Counted from the stretch's first letter, positions 53,115 through 61,251 are shown. The stretch is 64,000 bases of DNA from Pseudoflavonifractor intestinihominis (GCF_040096055.1 NZ_JBBMFK010000013.1:50481-114480), one strand, 5' to 3'. Translations and numbers: made by a program. The notes: a model not told the origin generated them from the letters alone.

Positions 53115-53328
53115 TGCGCCAATACCCCCTGTCGTAATATCGCTCCGTGACCACGGCCAGATCCCTGGCCTCCCGCCACATTGTCTCCAAAATTCTGATG
53201 CGGTCCTCCAGAACCAGCCGCTCGGTGGCGTCCGGCTCATTGGCGCGGCGCAGCTCCAGCTCGCTGATCCGCCGCCGCAGGACCTGGGCCTGGGCCCGGT
53301 ATTCCACTGACATCTCCAGTAACGTCAT
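53095..53328 (-). CDS. Small coiled-coil protein of unknown function
   Basis: 77 residues, helical and charged (YRAQAQVLRRRISELELRR, LEDRIRILETMWREARDLAVVTERYYDRGYW), probably a coiled coil. ATG 53328 with AAGGAG 7 bases upstream. It is encoded between and overlaps the sigma-like gene (20 bases) and the zinc-ribbon ORF (92 bases). Similar ORF trios occur beside sigma-4-like genes in phage-derived cassettes; no function is assigned. Confidence 0.65.
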   Translation of the reverse strand: MTLLEMSVEYRAQAQVLRRRISELELRRANEPDATERLVLEDRIRILETMWREARDLAVVTERYYDRGYWRNVKYAI

Positions 53329-53584
53329 GTATCTCCTTGCTTCGCTCCATTCCCTCTCGTTTTTCCTCCGCCCGGCACTGGGGACACAGGTCCTCCCCCT
53401 CCGCCAGCTCCCAGGCGTAGATCTCCTGCCGGCAGCGCCTGCACCAGGCCGCCGCCGGTTCCCGCTGCACATCCCGTAGCGGATCGGTAAAAATCCTCCC
53501 GTTCGTGCTTCCTCTCCTGTCCTTTGGACGCCCATTCCGCCCTCTCAAAATTTTTTGAAATTTTTTTGCTTTTCCTGTTGACAA
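53237..53584 (-). CDS. Small zinc-ribbon ORF
   Basis: Open frame of 115 codons. The region around residues 48-70 has two CxxC knuckles (WCRRCRQEIYAWELAEGEDLCPQC), good evidence for a real zinc ribbon. The start is not clear: TTG 53584 lies too close to GGGAGG, and GTG and ATT codons further in are possible. The C-terminal 30 codons overlap the coiled-coil gene in another frame. Treat the boundaries as provisional. Confidence 0.42.
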   Translation of the reverse strand: MSTGKAKKFQKILRGRNGRPKDRRGSTNGRIFTDPLRDVQREPAAAWCRRCRQEIYAWELAEGEDLCPQCRAEEKREGMERSKEIHDVTGDVSGIPGPGPGPAAADQRAGAAPRQ

Positions 53585-53606
53585 CCCTCCCTTTGCCTGA
53601 TATAAT
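53578..53606 (+). promoter_or_regulatory. Promoter of the tRNA-Thr/tRNA-Tyr transcript
   Basis: TTGACA (53578-53583), 17-base spacer, TATAAT (53601-53606): full consensus, typical of stable RNA genes. Confidence 0.92.
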
Positions 53607-53639
53607 GAGCAACGTTGTGGACGAGCTGAGAGCTGAAAC

Positions 53640-53715
53640 GCTGGTGTAGCTCAGTTGGTAGAGCAGCTGATTTGTAATCAGCAGGTCGGGGGTTCGAGTC
53701 CGTCCACCAGCTCCA
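53640..53715 (+). tRNA. tRNA-Thr(TGT)
   Basis: Acceptor GCTGGTG / CACCAGC, D-arm AGCTCAGTTGGTAGAGCA, anticodon stem CTGAT/ATCAG with anticodon TGT, T-arm GGGGGTTCGAGTCCG, CCA encoded. Confidence 0.96.
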
Positions 53716-53727
53716 ATAATTTCATAT

Positions 53728-53812
53728 GGAGGAGTTCCCGAGTGGCCAAAGGGGGCAGACTGTAAATCTGTTGCGTCTCGCTTCGGTGGTTCGAATCCAC
53801 CCTCCTCCACCA
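53728..53812 (+). tRNA. tRNA-Tyr(GTA)
   Basis: Acceptor GGAGGAG / CTCCTCC, anticodon loop CTGTAAA with GTA, long variable arm (class II), T-loop TTCGAATC, CCA encoded. Confidence 0.96.
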
Positions 53813-53814
53813 CG

Positions 53815-53850
53815 TCAGAGCAAGCGTCATATCGCTTGCTCTGATTTTTT
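53815..53850 (+). terminator. Terminator of the tRNA transcript
   Basis: TCAGAGCAAGCG / CGCTTGCTCTGA with loop TCATAT and T6. Confidence 0.92.
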
Positions 53851-54215
53851 ATCAAAATCAGAGCGCGCTCATTCTGCTGCTCTTCCTTCCCAAACCGAAC
53901 CCGCTCCGCTGGGCTTAGGTTTGGGCCGCCTCCGGCGGCGTCCTCCTTGGTGACCTCATTGAGGTTGCCGTTTTTCTTTTGTCCGGTGGATCCGAACCGG
54001 CTCCTGGCTGCGTTCGCCTCTTGTGTCTCAGGAAAACGGAAATTTACTTTTCACCGGAAGTGTGGTACACTGATGAAAATTTTTCCCCTGCAACGCGGTC
54101 GAACCTGTCCACTGCTCGTGCCGCACCAGCGCTGCTTCCCTGTCCGGCTCCGCCCATCCTCCCGCCGGACGTTATGCATCCCCCCTTCCCTGCTGTATGT
54201 TCCCCGGGGTAAATA
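53851..54215. other. Non-coding stretch
   Basis: No convincing gene on either strand; open frames here lack ribosome binding sites and family signals. A TTTGGG/CCCAAA-type inverted repeat lies near 53888-53928. The stretch may be a decayed region between the tRNA terminator and the LexA-like boxes. Confidence 0.5.
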
Positions 54216-54227
54216 GAACTTGTGTTC
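54216..54227. promoter_or_regulatory. LexA (SOS) box-like site 1
   Basis: GAACTTGTGTTC fits the Gram-positive SOS consensus GAAC-N4-GTTC exactly. Confidence 0.6.
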
Positions 54228-54289
54228 TAGTTCTCGTCTATCTTACCACCTACCGTCCTCGGCGTCAATACAACTTTCTTATGTTAATC

Positions 54290-54301
54290 AAACTAGTGTT
54301 C
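54290..54301. promoter_or_regulatory. LexA-like site 2 next to a -10
   Basis: AAACTAGTGTTC matches GAAC-N4-GTTC except the first base. TATAAA (54302-54307) abuts it, about 45 bases before the DUF6483-like gene. Confidence 0.45.
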
Positions 54302-54350
54302 TATAAAAGTCCCCCTATTGGGATAATTCTCCGGAGAGGAGCCCTCTGTT

Positions 54351-54716
54351 ATGCTGACTCAGGACTGGATGATGCGCCAGATCGAGACCTTGACCCTGGC
54401 CATTGCCAAAATTATGTTCCACAAAGACACGGCGGAGTACGAGAACCACGGCGGGCGGGAGACCCTGACCGCCGCCGACAGCCTTCACGCCTCCCTCAAC
54501 GCCCTGCTGCGGGAGGGCCGCATTGCCGACGGAGAGGACCTGCTCTTCTCCGCCCTGGATGAGGATGACCCCGCTCTTCTGGAGGTGGCGGTGGACTTCT
54601 ACTTCCGCCTGAACCTGCTCTCCGACCAGGAGCTGGAGGAGGGCAATTTCTCCCGCCAGGAGATCGAGGAGGGCCTCCACGACGTGATGGACCAGTACGG
54701 CGTGGTGCTGCCCTGA
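54351..54716 (+). CDS. DUF6483-like cytoplasmic protein
   Basis: 121 residues, mostly helical and acidic. It begins MLTQDWMMRQIETLTLAIAKIMF and ends FSRQEIEEGLHDVMDQYGVVLP, matching my memory of the DUF6483 family common in Oscillospiraceae and Lachnospiraceae; the family has no known function. RBS GGAGAGGAG. Two LexA-like boxes lie upstream, so a link to the SOS response is possible. Confidence 0.7.
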   Translation: MLTQDWMMRQIETLTLAIAKIMFHKDTAEYENHGGRETLTAADSLHASLNALLREGRIADGEDLLFSALDEDDPALLEVAVDFYFRLNLLSDQELEEGNFSRQEIEEGLHDVMDQYGVVLP

Positions 54717-54726
54717 CAGCGCAAAA

Positions 54727-54766
54727 AAATCCCGTGGGGCGGCCTGCATGCCGTCTCACGGGATTT
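54727..54766. terminator. Bidirectional terminator
   Basis: AAATCCCGTG / CACGGGATTT with an inner CGGC/GCCG stem; A-run before it acts as a T-run for the minus strand. Confidence 0.8.
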
Positions 54767-54786
54767 CTGCTTGATGTCAGGTTCTG

Positions 54787-56055
54787 CTATATCCCCATCT
54801 GGAAGCCGTCGCCCTTGCCGGAGAGGCCGTCCTTGTCCAGCATCCGCTCCAGCACCTCCACGTCGGTGGTGATGTCCATGGCGTCGTCCTGGAAGAGCTT
54901 GTCAAGCTGCTTCTCAAAGCCCTCCACCACCTTGTCCATCATGCCCTCAATCCGCTCTTTGGCGGCGGAGATGTTCTCCCCCTCGATGCCCTGGGCCTCC
55001 ATCTGGGCGTAGGCCTTCAGGATCTTCAGGGTGGTGGGCAGGTAGTAGTTGAGGAAGCTGCGCAGCTGGCTGTTCTTGTTGGGGTTCTTCCTCTGGTAGT
55101 CCAGGATCTTGCCGGTGATCTCGCCGATGCGGTCGATCTTCTCGCTCATCACCGGGTCCTCAATGGCGTCGTTCACCTGGCGGATCTCCCGGAGGATGGC
55201 GTCGTCGTCCTCCGGCGGCGCGGGCTGCTCCTCCTCCTCAGGCTCGGGCTCCTCCTGGAGCCCCTCGTCGGACAGGATCAGGCGGCCGCTGGCCATGTCC
55301 AGGTAGCCGGTGGGGATATACCCCTCGTCCAGCATCTCCTGGATGTCATCACAGGCGGTGTGGTAGGACACGGGCATGGCCTGGGCCAGGGAGCCGATGG
55401 AGATGCTCTCCCGCTTGCCGATGAGGGCTAAGTACTTGCGGAAGCGCTTGGCCTTCTTGTTCCGCTGGGTGCCGCACACCAGCAGCACCAGGCCCGCGCC
55501 CAGCACACCCAGAGGGAAACCGATGCTCTGAAGCATGTAGATAAAGCCCATGCCCATGGTGTCGAAGAACTCCACAAAGGAGATGAAACCGCCCAAAATG
55601 GCCAGGATCGTGCCCCAGACCATCATGCCCTTGCCCTTGTTCAGATCCACAGGCCGGCGCCTGGGCATAAACCGTCCCTTCTTGTCCCGGGGCTGGTCGC
55701 TGACGCCCTGCATCCCAGGCTGGGTGGTCCTCTGTGCATTCTGGCTGGTCTGTGTATTCTGGGTGGTCTGGCCGCCCTGGCGGGGCGCGCTCTGGCCCTG
55801 ATAGCGGTACTCGTACTTATAGCCCGAGCTCTGGCCCCAGGACTGGCTGCCCGAAGCGCGGTAGGGCCCGGTGGGGCTGGAGCCGTAGGAACTGCCGTTG
55901 TTCCGCCTGCTGCCGAAGGACCGGCCCGTCAGCTTCATGAACAGCAGCACCAGGCCCACAGGCCAGAAGATCACCAGCGCGGCCACCACCACAATCCAGG
56001 ATATCAAGTCCCCGTTGTTGCTGCCGCCGCTGTTGTTGTTGTAGCTGTACGCCAT
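54787..56055 (-). CDS. XpaC-family membrane protein
   Basis: 422 residues. Two or three N-terminal transmembrane regions (ISWIVVVAALVIFWPVGLVLLFM; MVWGTILAILGGFISFVEFF; SIGFPLGVLGAGLVLLVCG) flank a Gly/Ser/Gln-rich linker (about 45-125). A winged-helix-like part follows (LALIGKRESISIGSLAQAMPVSYHTACDDI), then an acidic linker and a C-terminal helical domain like XpaC (5-bromo-4-chloroindolyl phosphate hydrolysis family; KNSQLRSFLNYYLPTTLKILKAY). XpaC-like proteins often pair with TelA for envelope stress; no telA is next to it. RBS TAGGAGG before ATG 56055. Confidence 0.75.
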   Translation of the reverse strand: MAYSYNNNSGGSNNGDLISWIVVVAALVIFWPVGLVLLFMKLTGRSFGSRRNNGSSYGSSPTGPYRASGSQSWGQSSGYKYEYRYQGQSAPRQGGQTTQNTQTSQNAQRTTQPGMQGVSDQPRDKKGRFMPRRRPVDLNKGKGMMVWGTILAILGGFISFVEFFDTMGMGFIYMLQSIGFPLGVLGAGLVLLVCGTQRNKKAKRFRKYLALIGKRESISIGSLAQAMPVSYHTACDDIQEMLDEGYIPTGYLDMASGRLILSDEGLQEEPEPEEEEQPAPPEDDDAILREIRQVNDAIEDPVMSEKIDRIGEITGKILDYQRKNPNKNSQLRSFLNYYLPTTLKILKAYAQMEAQGIEGENISAAKERIEGMMDKVVEGFEKQLDKLFQDDAMDITTDVEVLERMLDKDGLSGKGDGFQMGI

Positions 56056-56396
56056 GGGTAGCGCCTCCTATATTCCGCTCCGGCGGACCGGCCGCCGTCT
56101 CCTGCTGGATCATATAATATCATATCTGTGGAAAAAATAGATTGATTTTTTCTTTAAAATCTTTAAAATTTATGTTCTTTCCCGCCCACGGTCCATAAAA
56201 TGTGATACAATGGCCAGGACGGGCCGCCCGCTCCGGGCCGGAATGCCCACGGTACAGCCGTGGGTATGGATGGAGATATGATACAACGAAAGCACTTTCT
56301 TGTAAAGAGGGGCGGGGTTCCCATCCGGTTTCCCTCCGGCGGCGGCCCGGACCGGTCCGCCCGGTACAGCCGGGCAAATGTGTAACCGTTCTGTAA

Positions 56397-56425
56397 TTGC
56401 TTTCCCCGGCACCGGGCCCTATAAT
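56397..56425 (+). promoter_or_regulatory. Promoter of the VanW-family gene
   Basis: TTGCTT (56397-56402), 17-base spacer, TATAAT (56420-56425). The rest of the 414-base gap 56056-56469 holds no gene. A CCCACGG/CCGTGGG stem-loop lies near 56246-56264. Confidence 0.7.
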
Positions 56426-56469
56426 GTATACTGATTTCGTAGATTCTGCGGGATATTGGAGTGATTATC

Positions 56470-58395
56470 ATGGGAAACAGCGCGGACGGCAAGCGCGTCA
56501 TGCCAAAAAAAAGCAAATCCGGCGGCGCTAAGGTTGCCGTCATCGTGATCGTCGTACTTCTGGTCCTCCTGGCCGGGGCCTATGTGGCCCTGTGCGCCTG
56601 GGTGAGCACCGGGCGGATCCTGCCCAGCACCACCCTGACGGTGGAGGACCACACCCTGGACCTGTCCGGTATGACCCAGGAGCAGGCCTCCCAGACCATC
56701 AGTCAGGAGGCTGAGGGCTGGTACCCCACCTCCTTCCAGCTGACCAGCAGCGAGTACCCCCAGCTGGACCGGGATGTCACCGGCAGCGGCCCCCTGTTTC
56801 AGCTGGACGCGGCGTCCCTGTCGGCTGACGCCTGGTCCCACGGCCGGGAGCAGGGCTTTCTGGGCGGCGGCATCGCCTGGCTGAAGGCCACCTTCGGCGG
56901 CGGCTACGCCATTACCGCCCAGCCCCAGCCCTCCGCGGAGCTGGAGCAGCTGCTCACCGACCTGCCCGGCGAGCTGACCAAGGCGCTGGACTCCGGCCTC
57001 ACCGAGAGCACCTATGAGGTGACCGACACCGCCCTGGTCATCCACAAGGGCGTCTCCGGCCTGAGCGTCAACGCCGCCGACTTCCGGGACCTGGTTATCG
57101 ACAGCCTGCTCACCGGCCGCACCTCCATCGAAGTGGCCCCCCACGTCACGCCCCCTGAGGCGCTGGACTTTGAGGCCATCTACCGGGAGGTGTACAAGGA
57201 GCCGGTGGACGCCTATCTGGACAAGGAGACCAGCGAGATCGTCCCGTCGGTCACCGGCGTCAGCTTCGGCATCTCCACCGCCCAGGCCCTGATGGAGCGC
57301 ACCGAGGAGGGGGCGGAGTGCGAGGTGCCCCTCACCCTGACCGAGCCGGACATGACCACCGAAAAGCTGGAGTCCAGCCTGTTCAAGGACGTGCTGGGCA
57401 AGAGCAGCACCAAGACCTCCGGTCCCTCCAACCGCTGGCACAACGTGGAGACCGCCTGTGAGCGGGTCAACGGCACCATCCTGCTGCCCGGCGAGGTGTT
57501 CTCCTACAACGAGCTGTGCGAGCCTTACTCCCAGGCAGGCGGCTACCTGAAGGCGGGCGCCTACGTCAGCGGCACCACCCAGGACACCTGGGCCGGCGGC
57601 GTGTGCCAGCTCTCCTCCACCATCTACTACACCACCTTGAAGGCCAACCTGGAGACTGTGGAGCGCACCAAGCACAAGTACGACGTGGGCTACCTGCCCT
57701 CCGGCATGGACGCCACCGTGTACAGCGATACCCTTGACTTCAAGTTCAAGAACAACACCGACTACCCCATCAAGGTCGTCGCCACCCTGACCAAGGACAG
57801 CAACGGTACCCGCTGGTGCAACGTGACCATCTACGGCACCAACACCACCGGCATCTACGGCGACCCCTACTCCGTGCTGCTGGAGACCATCCCCTATGAG
57901 ACCTACTACGAGGCCAAGGACTCGGTGCCCCAGGGCAGCCAGCCCCAGAAGGACTCCACCCGCACCGGCTACACCGGCAAGAAGGTGGAGGTCCACCAGC
58001 GCCTGCGGGATGCCGACGGCAACGTCATCAGCGACACCGTCATTCACACCGACACCTTCTCTGTCCGCAACGCCTACTACTTCTACAACCCGGCCGACGC
58101 CGCCGCGCTGGGCATCGACCCGGCCACCGGCCTGCGGAATCTGACGCCGGTGACCAGCCCGTCGCCCTCTCCCTCGGAGAGCACCGCGCCTTCGGCCTCT
58201 CCCTCCCCGTCGCCGTCCCAGTCGGTGACGCCCTCCCCCTCGGAGAGCACGCCGCCCTCCCAGTCCCCCTCCCCGTCGCCGTCGGAGACGCCGTCTGAGT
58301 CCCCGTCGTCCTCCCCCTCCGCCACCCCGGACGCCGACGGCAACACCCCGCCGGAGGGAATCCCCATCGTCAATCCCTCCGAACCGGCCAACTGA
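56470..58395 (+). CDS. VanW-family cell-wall protein with Ser/Pro-rich tail
   Basis: 641 residues: one transmembrane helix (about 22-45), two YoaR-like putative peptidoglycan-binding regions (about 50-290), a VanW domain (HNVETACERVNGTILLPGEVFSYNELCEP; GGVCQLSSTIYYTTLKANLE), a late beta domain, and a low-complexity tail of about 75 residues made of Ser, Pro, Thr and Glu. VanW proteins are common in Gram-positive envelopes, with unsettled function. ATG 56470 has TTGGAG 9 bases upstream; a GTG at 56461 is too close. Confidence 0.88.
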   Translation: MGNSADGKRVMPKKSKSGGAKVAVIVIVVLLVLLAGAYVALCAWVSTGRILPSTTLTVEDHTLDLSGMTQEQASQTISQEAEGWYPTSFQLTSSEYPQLDRDVTGSGPLFQLDAASLSADAWSHGREQGFLGGGIAWLKATFGGGYAITAQPQPSAELEQLLTDLPGELTKALDSGLTESTYEVTDTALVIHKGVSGLSVNAADFRDLVIDSLLTGRTSIEVAPHVTPPEALDFEAIYREVYKEPVDAYLDKETSEIVPSVTGVSFGISTAQALMERTEEGAECEVPLTLTEPDMTTEKLESSLFKDVLGKSSTKTSGPSNRWHNVETACERVNGTILLPGEVFSYNELCEPYSQAGGYLKAGAYVSGTTQDTWAGGVCQLSSTIYYTTLKANLETVERTKHKYDVGYLPSGMDATVYSDTLDFKFKNNTDYPIKVVATLTKDSNGTRWCNVTIYGTNTTGIYGDPYSVLLETIPYETYYEAKDSVPQGSQPQKDSTRTGYTGKKVEVHQRLRDADGNVISDTVIHTDTFSVRNAYYFYNPADAAALGIDPATGLRNLTPVTSPSPSPSESTAPSASPSPSPSQSVTPSPSESTPPSQSPSPSPSETPSESPSSSPSATPDADGNTPPEGIPIVNPSEPAN

Positions 58396-58400
58396 ACCAG

Positions 58401-58437
58401 ACGGAGCGCTCCCTCTTTGGGGAGCGCTCCGTTTTTT
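58401..58437 (+). terminator. Terminator after the VanW-family gene
   Basis: 13-bp stem ACGGAGCGCTCCC with 6-base loop, then T6. Confidence 0.92.
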
Positions 58438-58569
58438 ATTTTTTCTGATGATTTAAATCTTTTGTAATACTTTTTGTTTTCTTTGTTTACAATTTTACCG
58501 TAGGATAAGAATCAGCGAGAGACAGCATCTTCTTCATTTCATGTATCCCTCTTTCCTTCCTTTGCATGA

Positions 58570-58599
58570 ACAGCCCGCGCCGGTACCGGCGCGGGCTGT
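58570..58599. repeat. Perfect 30-bp palindrome downstream of dpaB
   Basis: ACAGCCCGCGCCGGT and its complement with no loop. No T-run follows on the minus strand, so it is an unusual terminator for dpaB or a processing or binding site. The AT-rich stretch 58440-58569 beside it holds no gene. Confidence 0.75.
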
Positions 58600-58615
58600 C
58601 TGCGTTTTCTCCTGT

Positions 58616-59197
58616 TCAGAGGCTGCCCAGCAGCACGGGCTGGACCTGCCTGCCCGCCATGGCCGCCTCCACCGTCTCGGGGATGCGGTCAAAGTCCGCC
58701 ACCAGGGAGGTGGGCTTGCCCTCCGGGTCGTCCTGGCGGAAGGGGACAAAGTACACGTTTTTCTTGTCCAGCAGCGCGCCGATGTTCTTCGCGCTGGAGG
58801 CTAGGCCGTCGTTGGTGGCCACAGCGATGACCAGGGGCCGGCCGTTGCGCAGGTGGGCCTTGGCCGCCATGGTCACCGAGGAGTCGGTGATGCCGGCGGC
58901 CAGCTTGGCCAGGGTGTTGCCCGTGCAGGGGCAGATGACCAGCACATCCAACAGCTTCTTGGGGCCGATGGGCTCGGCGGCCCGGATGGAGTCGATGGGC
59001 CGCCTGTCGCAGATGCGCTGCATCTCCCGCATAAAGTCGTGGGCGTTGCCGAAGCGGGTGTCCGTGGCGGCGCTGCGCTCGGAGATGATGGGGGTCACGT
59101 CCGGCCACCGCCGGTGGACTTCCTCCAGGGCCGCCATGGCTTTGTCGTATGTACAGAAGGAGCCGCAAAAGGCAAAGCCTACCTTCCAGTCTTCCAT
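58616..59197 (-). CDS. dpaB: Dipicolinate synthase subunit B
   Basis: 193 residues of the flavoprotein/HFCD fold. WKVGFAFCGSFCTYDKAM at the start, then DVLVICPCTGNTLAKLAAGITDSSVTMAAKAHLRN, the typical DpaB core. With DpaA it oxidises dihydrodipicolinate to dipicolinic acid in the mother cell for spore core dehydration (also called spoVFB). ATG 59197 overlaps the end of the dpaA reading frame (TGAGCATG), the normal coupled arrangement. Here dpaA itself is broken, so DpaB may lack its partner. Confidence 0.93.
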   Translation of the reverse strand: MEDWKVGFAFCGSFCTYDKAMAALEEVHRRWPDVTPIISERSAATDTRFGNAHDFMREMQRICDRRPIDSIRAAEPIGPKKLLDVLVICPCTGNTLAKLAAGITDSSVTMAAKAHLRNGRPLVIAVATNDGLASSAKNIGALLDKKNVYFVPFRQDDPEGKPTSLVADFDRIPETVEAAMAGRQVQPVLLGSL

Positions 59198-59199
59198 GC

Positions 59200-59337
59200 T
59201 CACACTCCTAACTCGCTCAACATATTGTAGATGGTGTTTTTGATGCTCTCCCCGGCGGTCACCGGCGCCGTCTTGCCCGGCAGGGACAGGGCCCAGATGA
59301 CCCGCACCCCCAGCCGGGCGGCCGCCTCAAAATCCAC
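59200..59337 (-). pseudogene. dpaA: 3' fragment of dpaA (dipicolinate synthase subunit A)
   Basis: The last 45 codons of dpaA (VDFEAAARLGVRVIWALSLP...KNTIYNMLSELGV) remain and end 3 bases before dpaB. Upstream of the GTG codon at 59337 the sequence changes to the element. This piece aligns with the end of B. subtilis SpoVFA as I recall it and directly continues the fragment at 62887-63270. Without excision there is no start codon for it. Confidence 0.9.
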
Positions 59338-59373
59338 CCCCGCGGCGTTGCCGGTTGGATAAGCGCGGACATA
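59337..59373. other. att junction at the dpaA 3' side (attR-like)
   Basis: G5 run (minus strand, 59337-59341) next to dpaA, then 11 bases, GGTTGGATAA (59353-59362), 5 bases, GACATA (59368-59373). The GG dinucleotide in the run is the likely crossover. Confidence 0.75.
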
Positions 59374-59376
59374 AAA

Positions 59377-59412
59377 ACATCGGGCTCCCGTTCCAATGCG
59401 GGAGCCCGATGT
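59377..59412 (-). terminator. Terminator inside the element
   Basis: 14-bp stem ACATCGGGCTCCCG with 8-base loop; T5 on the minus strand after the rlmI-like gene. It would stop transcripts from reading into the dpaA fragment. Confidence 0.9.
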
Positions 59413-59420
59413 CCTTATAT

Positions 59421-60623
59421 TCACATGTCGTCGCAGACCTGGAAGATATAGAACTTCAGGTAGTAGGACTCGTCCGCCCCCCACAGAATGGGGTGGTCGG
59501 CCGACTGGGTGCGGTACTCCACCTGCCGCAGGCGGCGGTGGGCGTCCCGGGCCGCCTGGGCGATGGTGTTGGTGAAGAGCTCGGGCATCATGAAATGGGA
59601 GCAGGAGCAGGTGGCCAGATAGCCCCCGTTCTCCACCAGGCGGATGCCCCGCAGATTGATCTCCCGGTATCCCCGCACCGCCTTTTTCACCGAATCCCGG
59701 GACTTGGTGAAGGCCGGCGGGTCCAGAATGACCACGTCGAACCGCTCCCCTGCCCGGTCCAGCTCGGGCAGCAGGTCGAACACGTCCCGGCACAGGAACT
59801 TCACCCGGTCCTCCACGCCGTTGAGCCGGGCGTTCTCCTCCGCCTGGCGCACGCCGGTCTCCGACGCGTCCACGCCCACCACCTCCCGTGCCCCCGCCAC
59901 AGCGGCGTTGAGGGCAAAGGCGCCGGTGTGGGTGAAGCAGTCCAGCACCCGCTTGCCCCGGCACAGGGGCTGGATGGCCCGGCGGTTATACTTCTGGTCC
60001 AGGAAGTAGCCGGTCTTCTGGCCCTCCTCCACGTCCACCAGATAGCGCACGCCGTTCTCCGAAATTTCCACCTTGGTGTCAAAGGGTGTGGACAAAAATC
60101 CCTTGACCCGCTCCATGCCCTCCTTCAGCCGCACCTTGGCGTCGCTGCGCTCATAGATGCCCCGGACGGTGATCCCGTCCTCTGCCAGCACCTTCACCAG
60201 GGCCTTGAGAATGGTGTCCTTGAGCTGGTCGATGCCCAGGGCCAGGGACTCCACCACCAGCACGTCGGAGAACTTATCCACCACCAGGCCGGGGAGGAAG
60301 TCCGCCTCGCCGAAGATCACCCGGCAGCTGTCGGTCTCCACCGTGTCCTTCCGGTACTGCCAGGCCGCCCGCACACGGGCCTCCAGAAAGGCCTCGTCGA
60401 TGACCGCGTCCGCCTTCCGGGACAGGACCCGCACTGCGATGGTGGATTTCCGGTTGAGAAAGCCCCAGCCCAGCACATAGCCGTTGTAATCCTCGATGCG
60501 GACGATGCCGCCGTCCTCACAGCCGGGGGTGATCTCCCCGATCTCGTTGTCGTAAATCCAGGGGCCGCCGGCCTTGAAGGACCGGCCCTCCCCCCGCTTG
60601 AGCCGAATTGCTGCCTGCTCCAT
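59421..60623 (-). CDS. RlmI-like class I SAM-dependent rRNA methyltransferase
   Basis: 400 residues. N-terminal PUA domain (LKRGEGRSFKAGGPWIYDNEI), a middle domain, and a Rossmann methyltransferase (VLDCFTHTGAFALNAAVAGAREVVGVDAS) with the cytosine-C5/N-type motif FDVVILDPPAFTKSRD and the later YLATCSCSHFM. It resembles RlmI/RlmK-type 23S rRNA methyltransferases. ATG 60623 has AGAGAGG 6 bases upstream. A housekeeping-type gene as cargo of a small recombinase element is unusual. Confidence 0.88.
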   Translation of the reverse strand: MEQAAIRLKRGEGRSFKAGGPWIYDNEIGEITPGCEDGGIVRIEDYNGYVLGWGFLNRKSTIAVRVLSRKADAVIDEAFLEARVRAAWQYRKDTVETDSCRVIFGEADFLPGLVVDKFSDVLVVESLALGIDQLKDTILKALVKVLAEDGITVRGIYERSDAKVRLKEGMERVKGFLSTPFDTKVEISENGVRYLVDVEEGQKTGYFLDQKYNRRAIQPLCRGKRVLDCFTHTGAFALNAAVAGAREVVGVDASETGVRQAEENARLNGVEDRVKFLCRDVFDLLPELDRAGERFDVVILDPPAFTKSRDSVKKAVRGYREINLRGIRLVENGGYLATCSCSHFMMPELFTNTIAQAARDAHRRLRQVEYRTQSADHPILWGADESYYLKFYIFQVCDDM

Positions 60624-60654
60624 AGTTACCTCTCTCTTTTGTGGAATCGCGCCC

Positions 60655-61128
60655 TTACAGGGTGGCCGCCCGCTTGGACACCGCCTGTTTGAAGTCGGTG
60701 ACATAGTGGGTATAGGTGGTACTCATCAGGGGCGAGCTGATGAGGAAGTCGGCGGTGGCCCGGTTGTTGGCAATGGGGATGTCATAGACCTGGGCGATGC
60801 GCAGCAGGGCCTTCACATCCGGGTCGTGGGGCTGGGCGGTGAGAGGGTCGGAGAAGAAGATCACCAGGTCGATTTTTCCCTCCACGATCTGGGCGCCCAC
60901 CTGCTGGTCGCCGCCCAGCGGGCCGCTGTTGTAGCCGTAGACCGGCAGGCCGGTGCGGTCGGCGATCATCCGGGCCGTGGTGCCCGTGCCGCACAGGAAA
61001 TGGCCGCTCAGGACCTCCTTGTTCTTCTGGCACCAGTCGATGATCTCCGGCTTCATATTGTCGTGGGCAATGAGGGCAATCCGCTTCTGGGCGGGCAGCA
61101 CCTGCTCGATAAAGGTCTCGTCTCTCAT
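60655..61128 (-). CDS. mgsA: Methylglyoxal synthase
   Basis: 157 residues. All family blocks are present: RIALIAHDNMKPEI, GTGTTARMI, NSGPLGGDQQVGAQIVEGKIDLVIFF, and DPLTAQPHDPDVKALLR with the catalytic Asp residues. It converts DHAP to methylglyoxal and phosphate, relieving sugar-phosphate stress. The DHAP made by rhaD would be a source. ATG 61128 has GAGAGG 9 bases upstream; earlier ATGs overlap that RBS. It precedes rlmI by 31 bases and has its own promoter. Confidence 0.94.
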   Translation of the reverse strand: MRDETFIEQVLPAQKRIALIAHDNMKPEIIDWCQKNKEVLSGHFLCGTGTTARMIADRTGLPVYGYNSGPLGGDQQVGAQIVEGKIDLVIFFSDPLTAQPHDPDVKALLRIAQVYDIPIANNRATADFLISSPLMSTTYTHYVTDFKQAVSKRAATL

Positions 61129-61213
61129 GGAACTCATCCTCTCAACTGATTTCCCGCCCAGCAGCTCCCGCACGCGGCGGTGCGCCCCCCAGGGGGTTGG
61201 CCATACGGTTTAA

Positions 61214-61242
61214 ATTCTAATATAAATCCGCCCGGAATACAA
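61214..61242 (-). promoter_or_regulatory. Promoter of mgsA-rlmI inside the element
   Basis: Minus strand TTGTAT (61237-61242), 17-base spacer, TAGAAT (61214-61219). Confidence 0.6.
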
Positions 61243-61251
61243 GAGGTTCCC

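Noticed and set aside
59200..59964. 255-codon minus-strand frame over the end of the rlmI-like gene
   Set aside because: The first part is an out-of-frame shadow. Only the last 45 codons are real and belong to broken dpaA.
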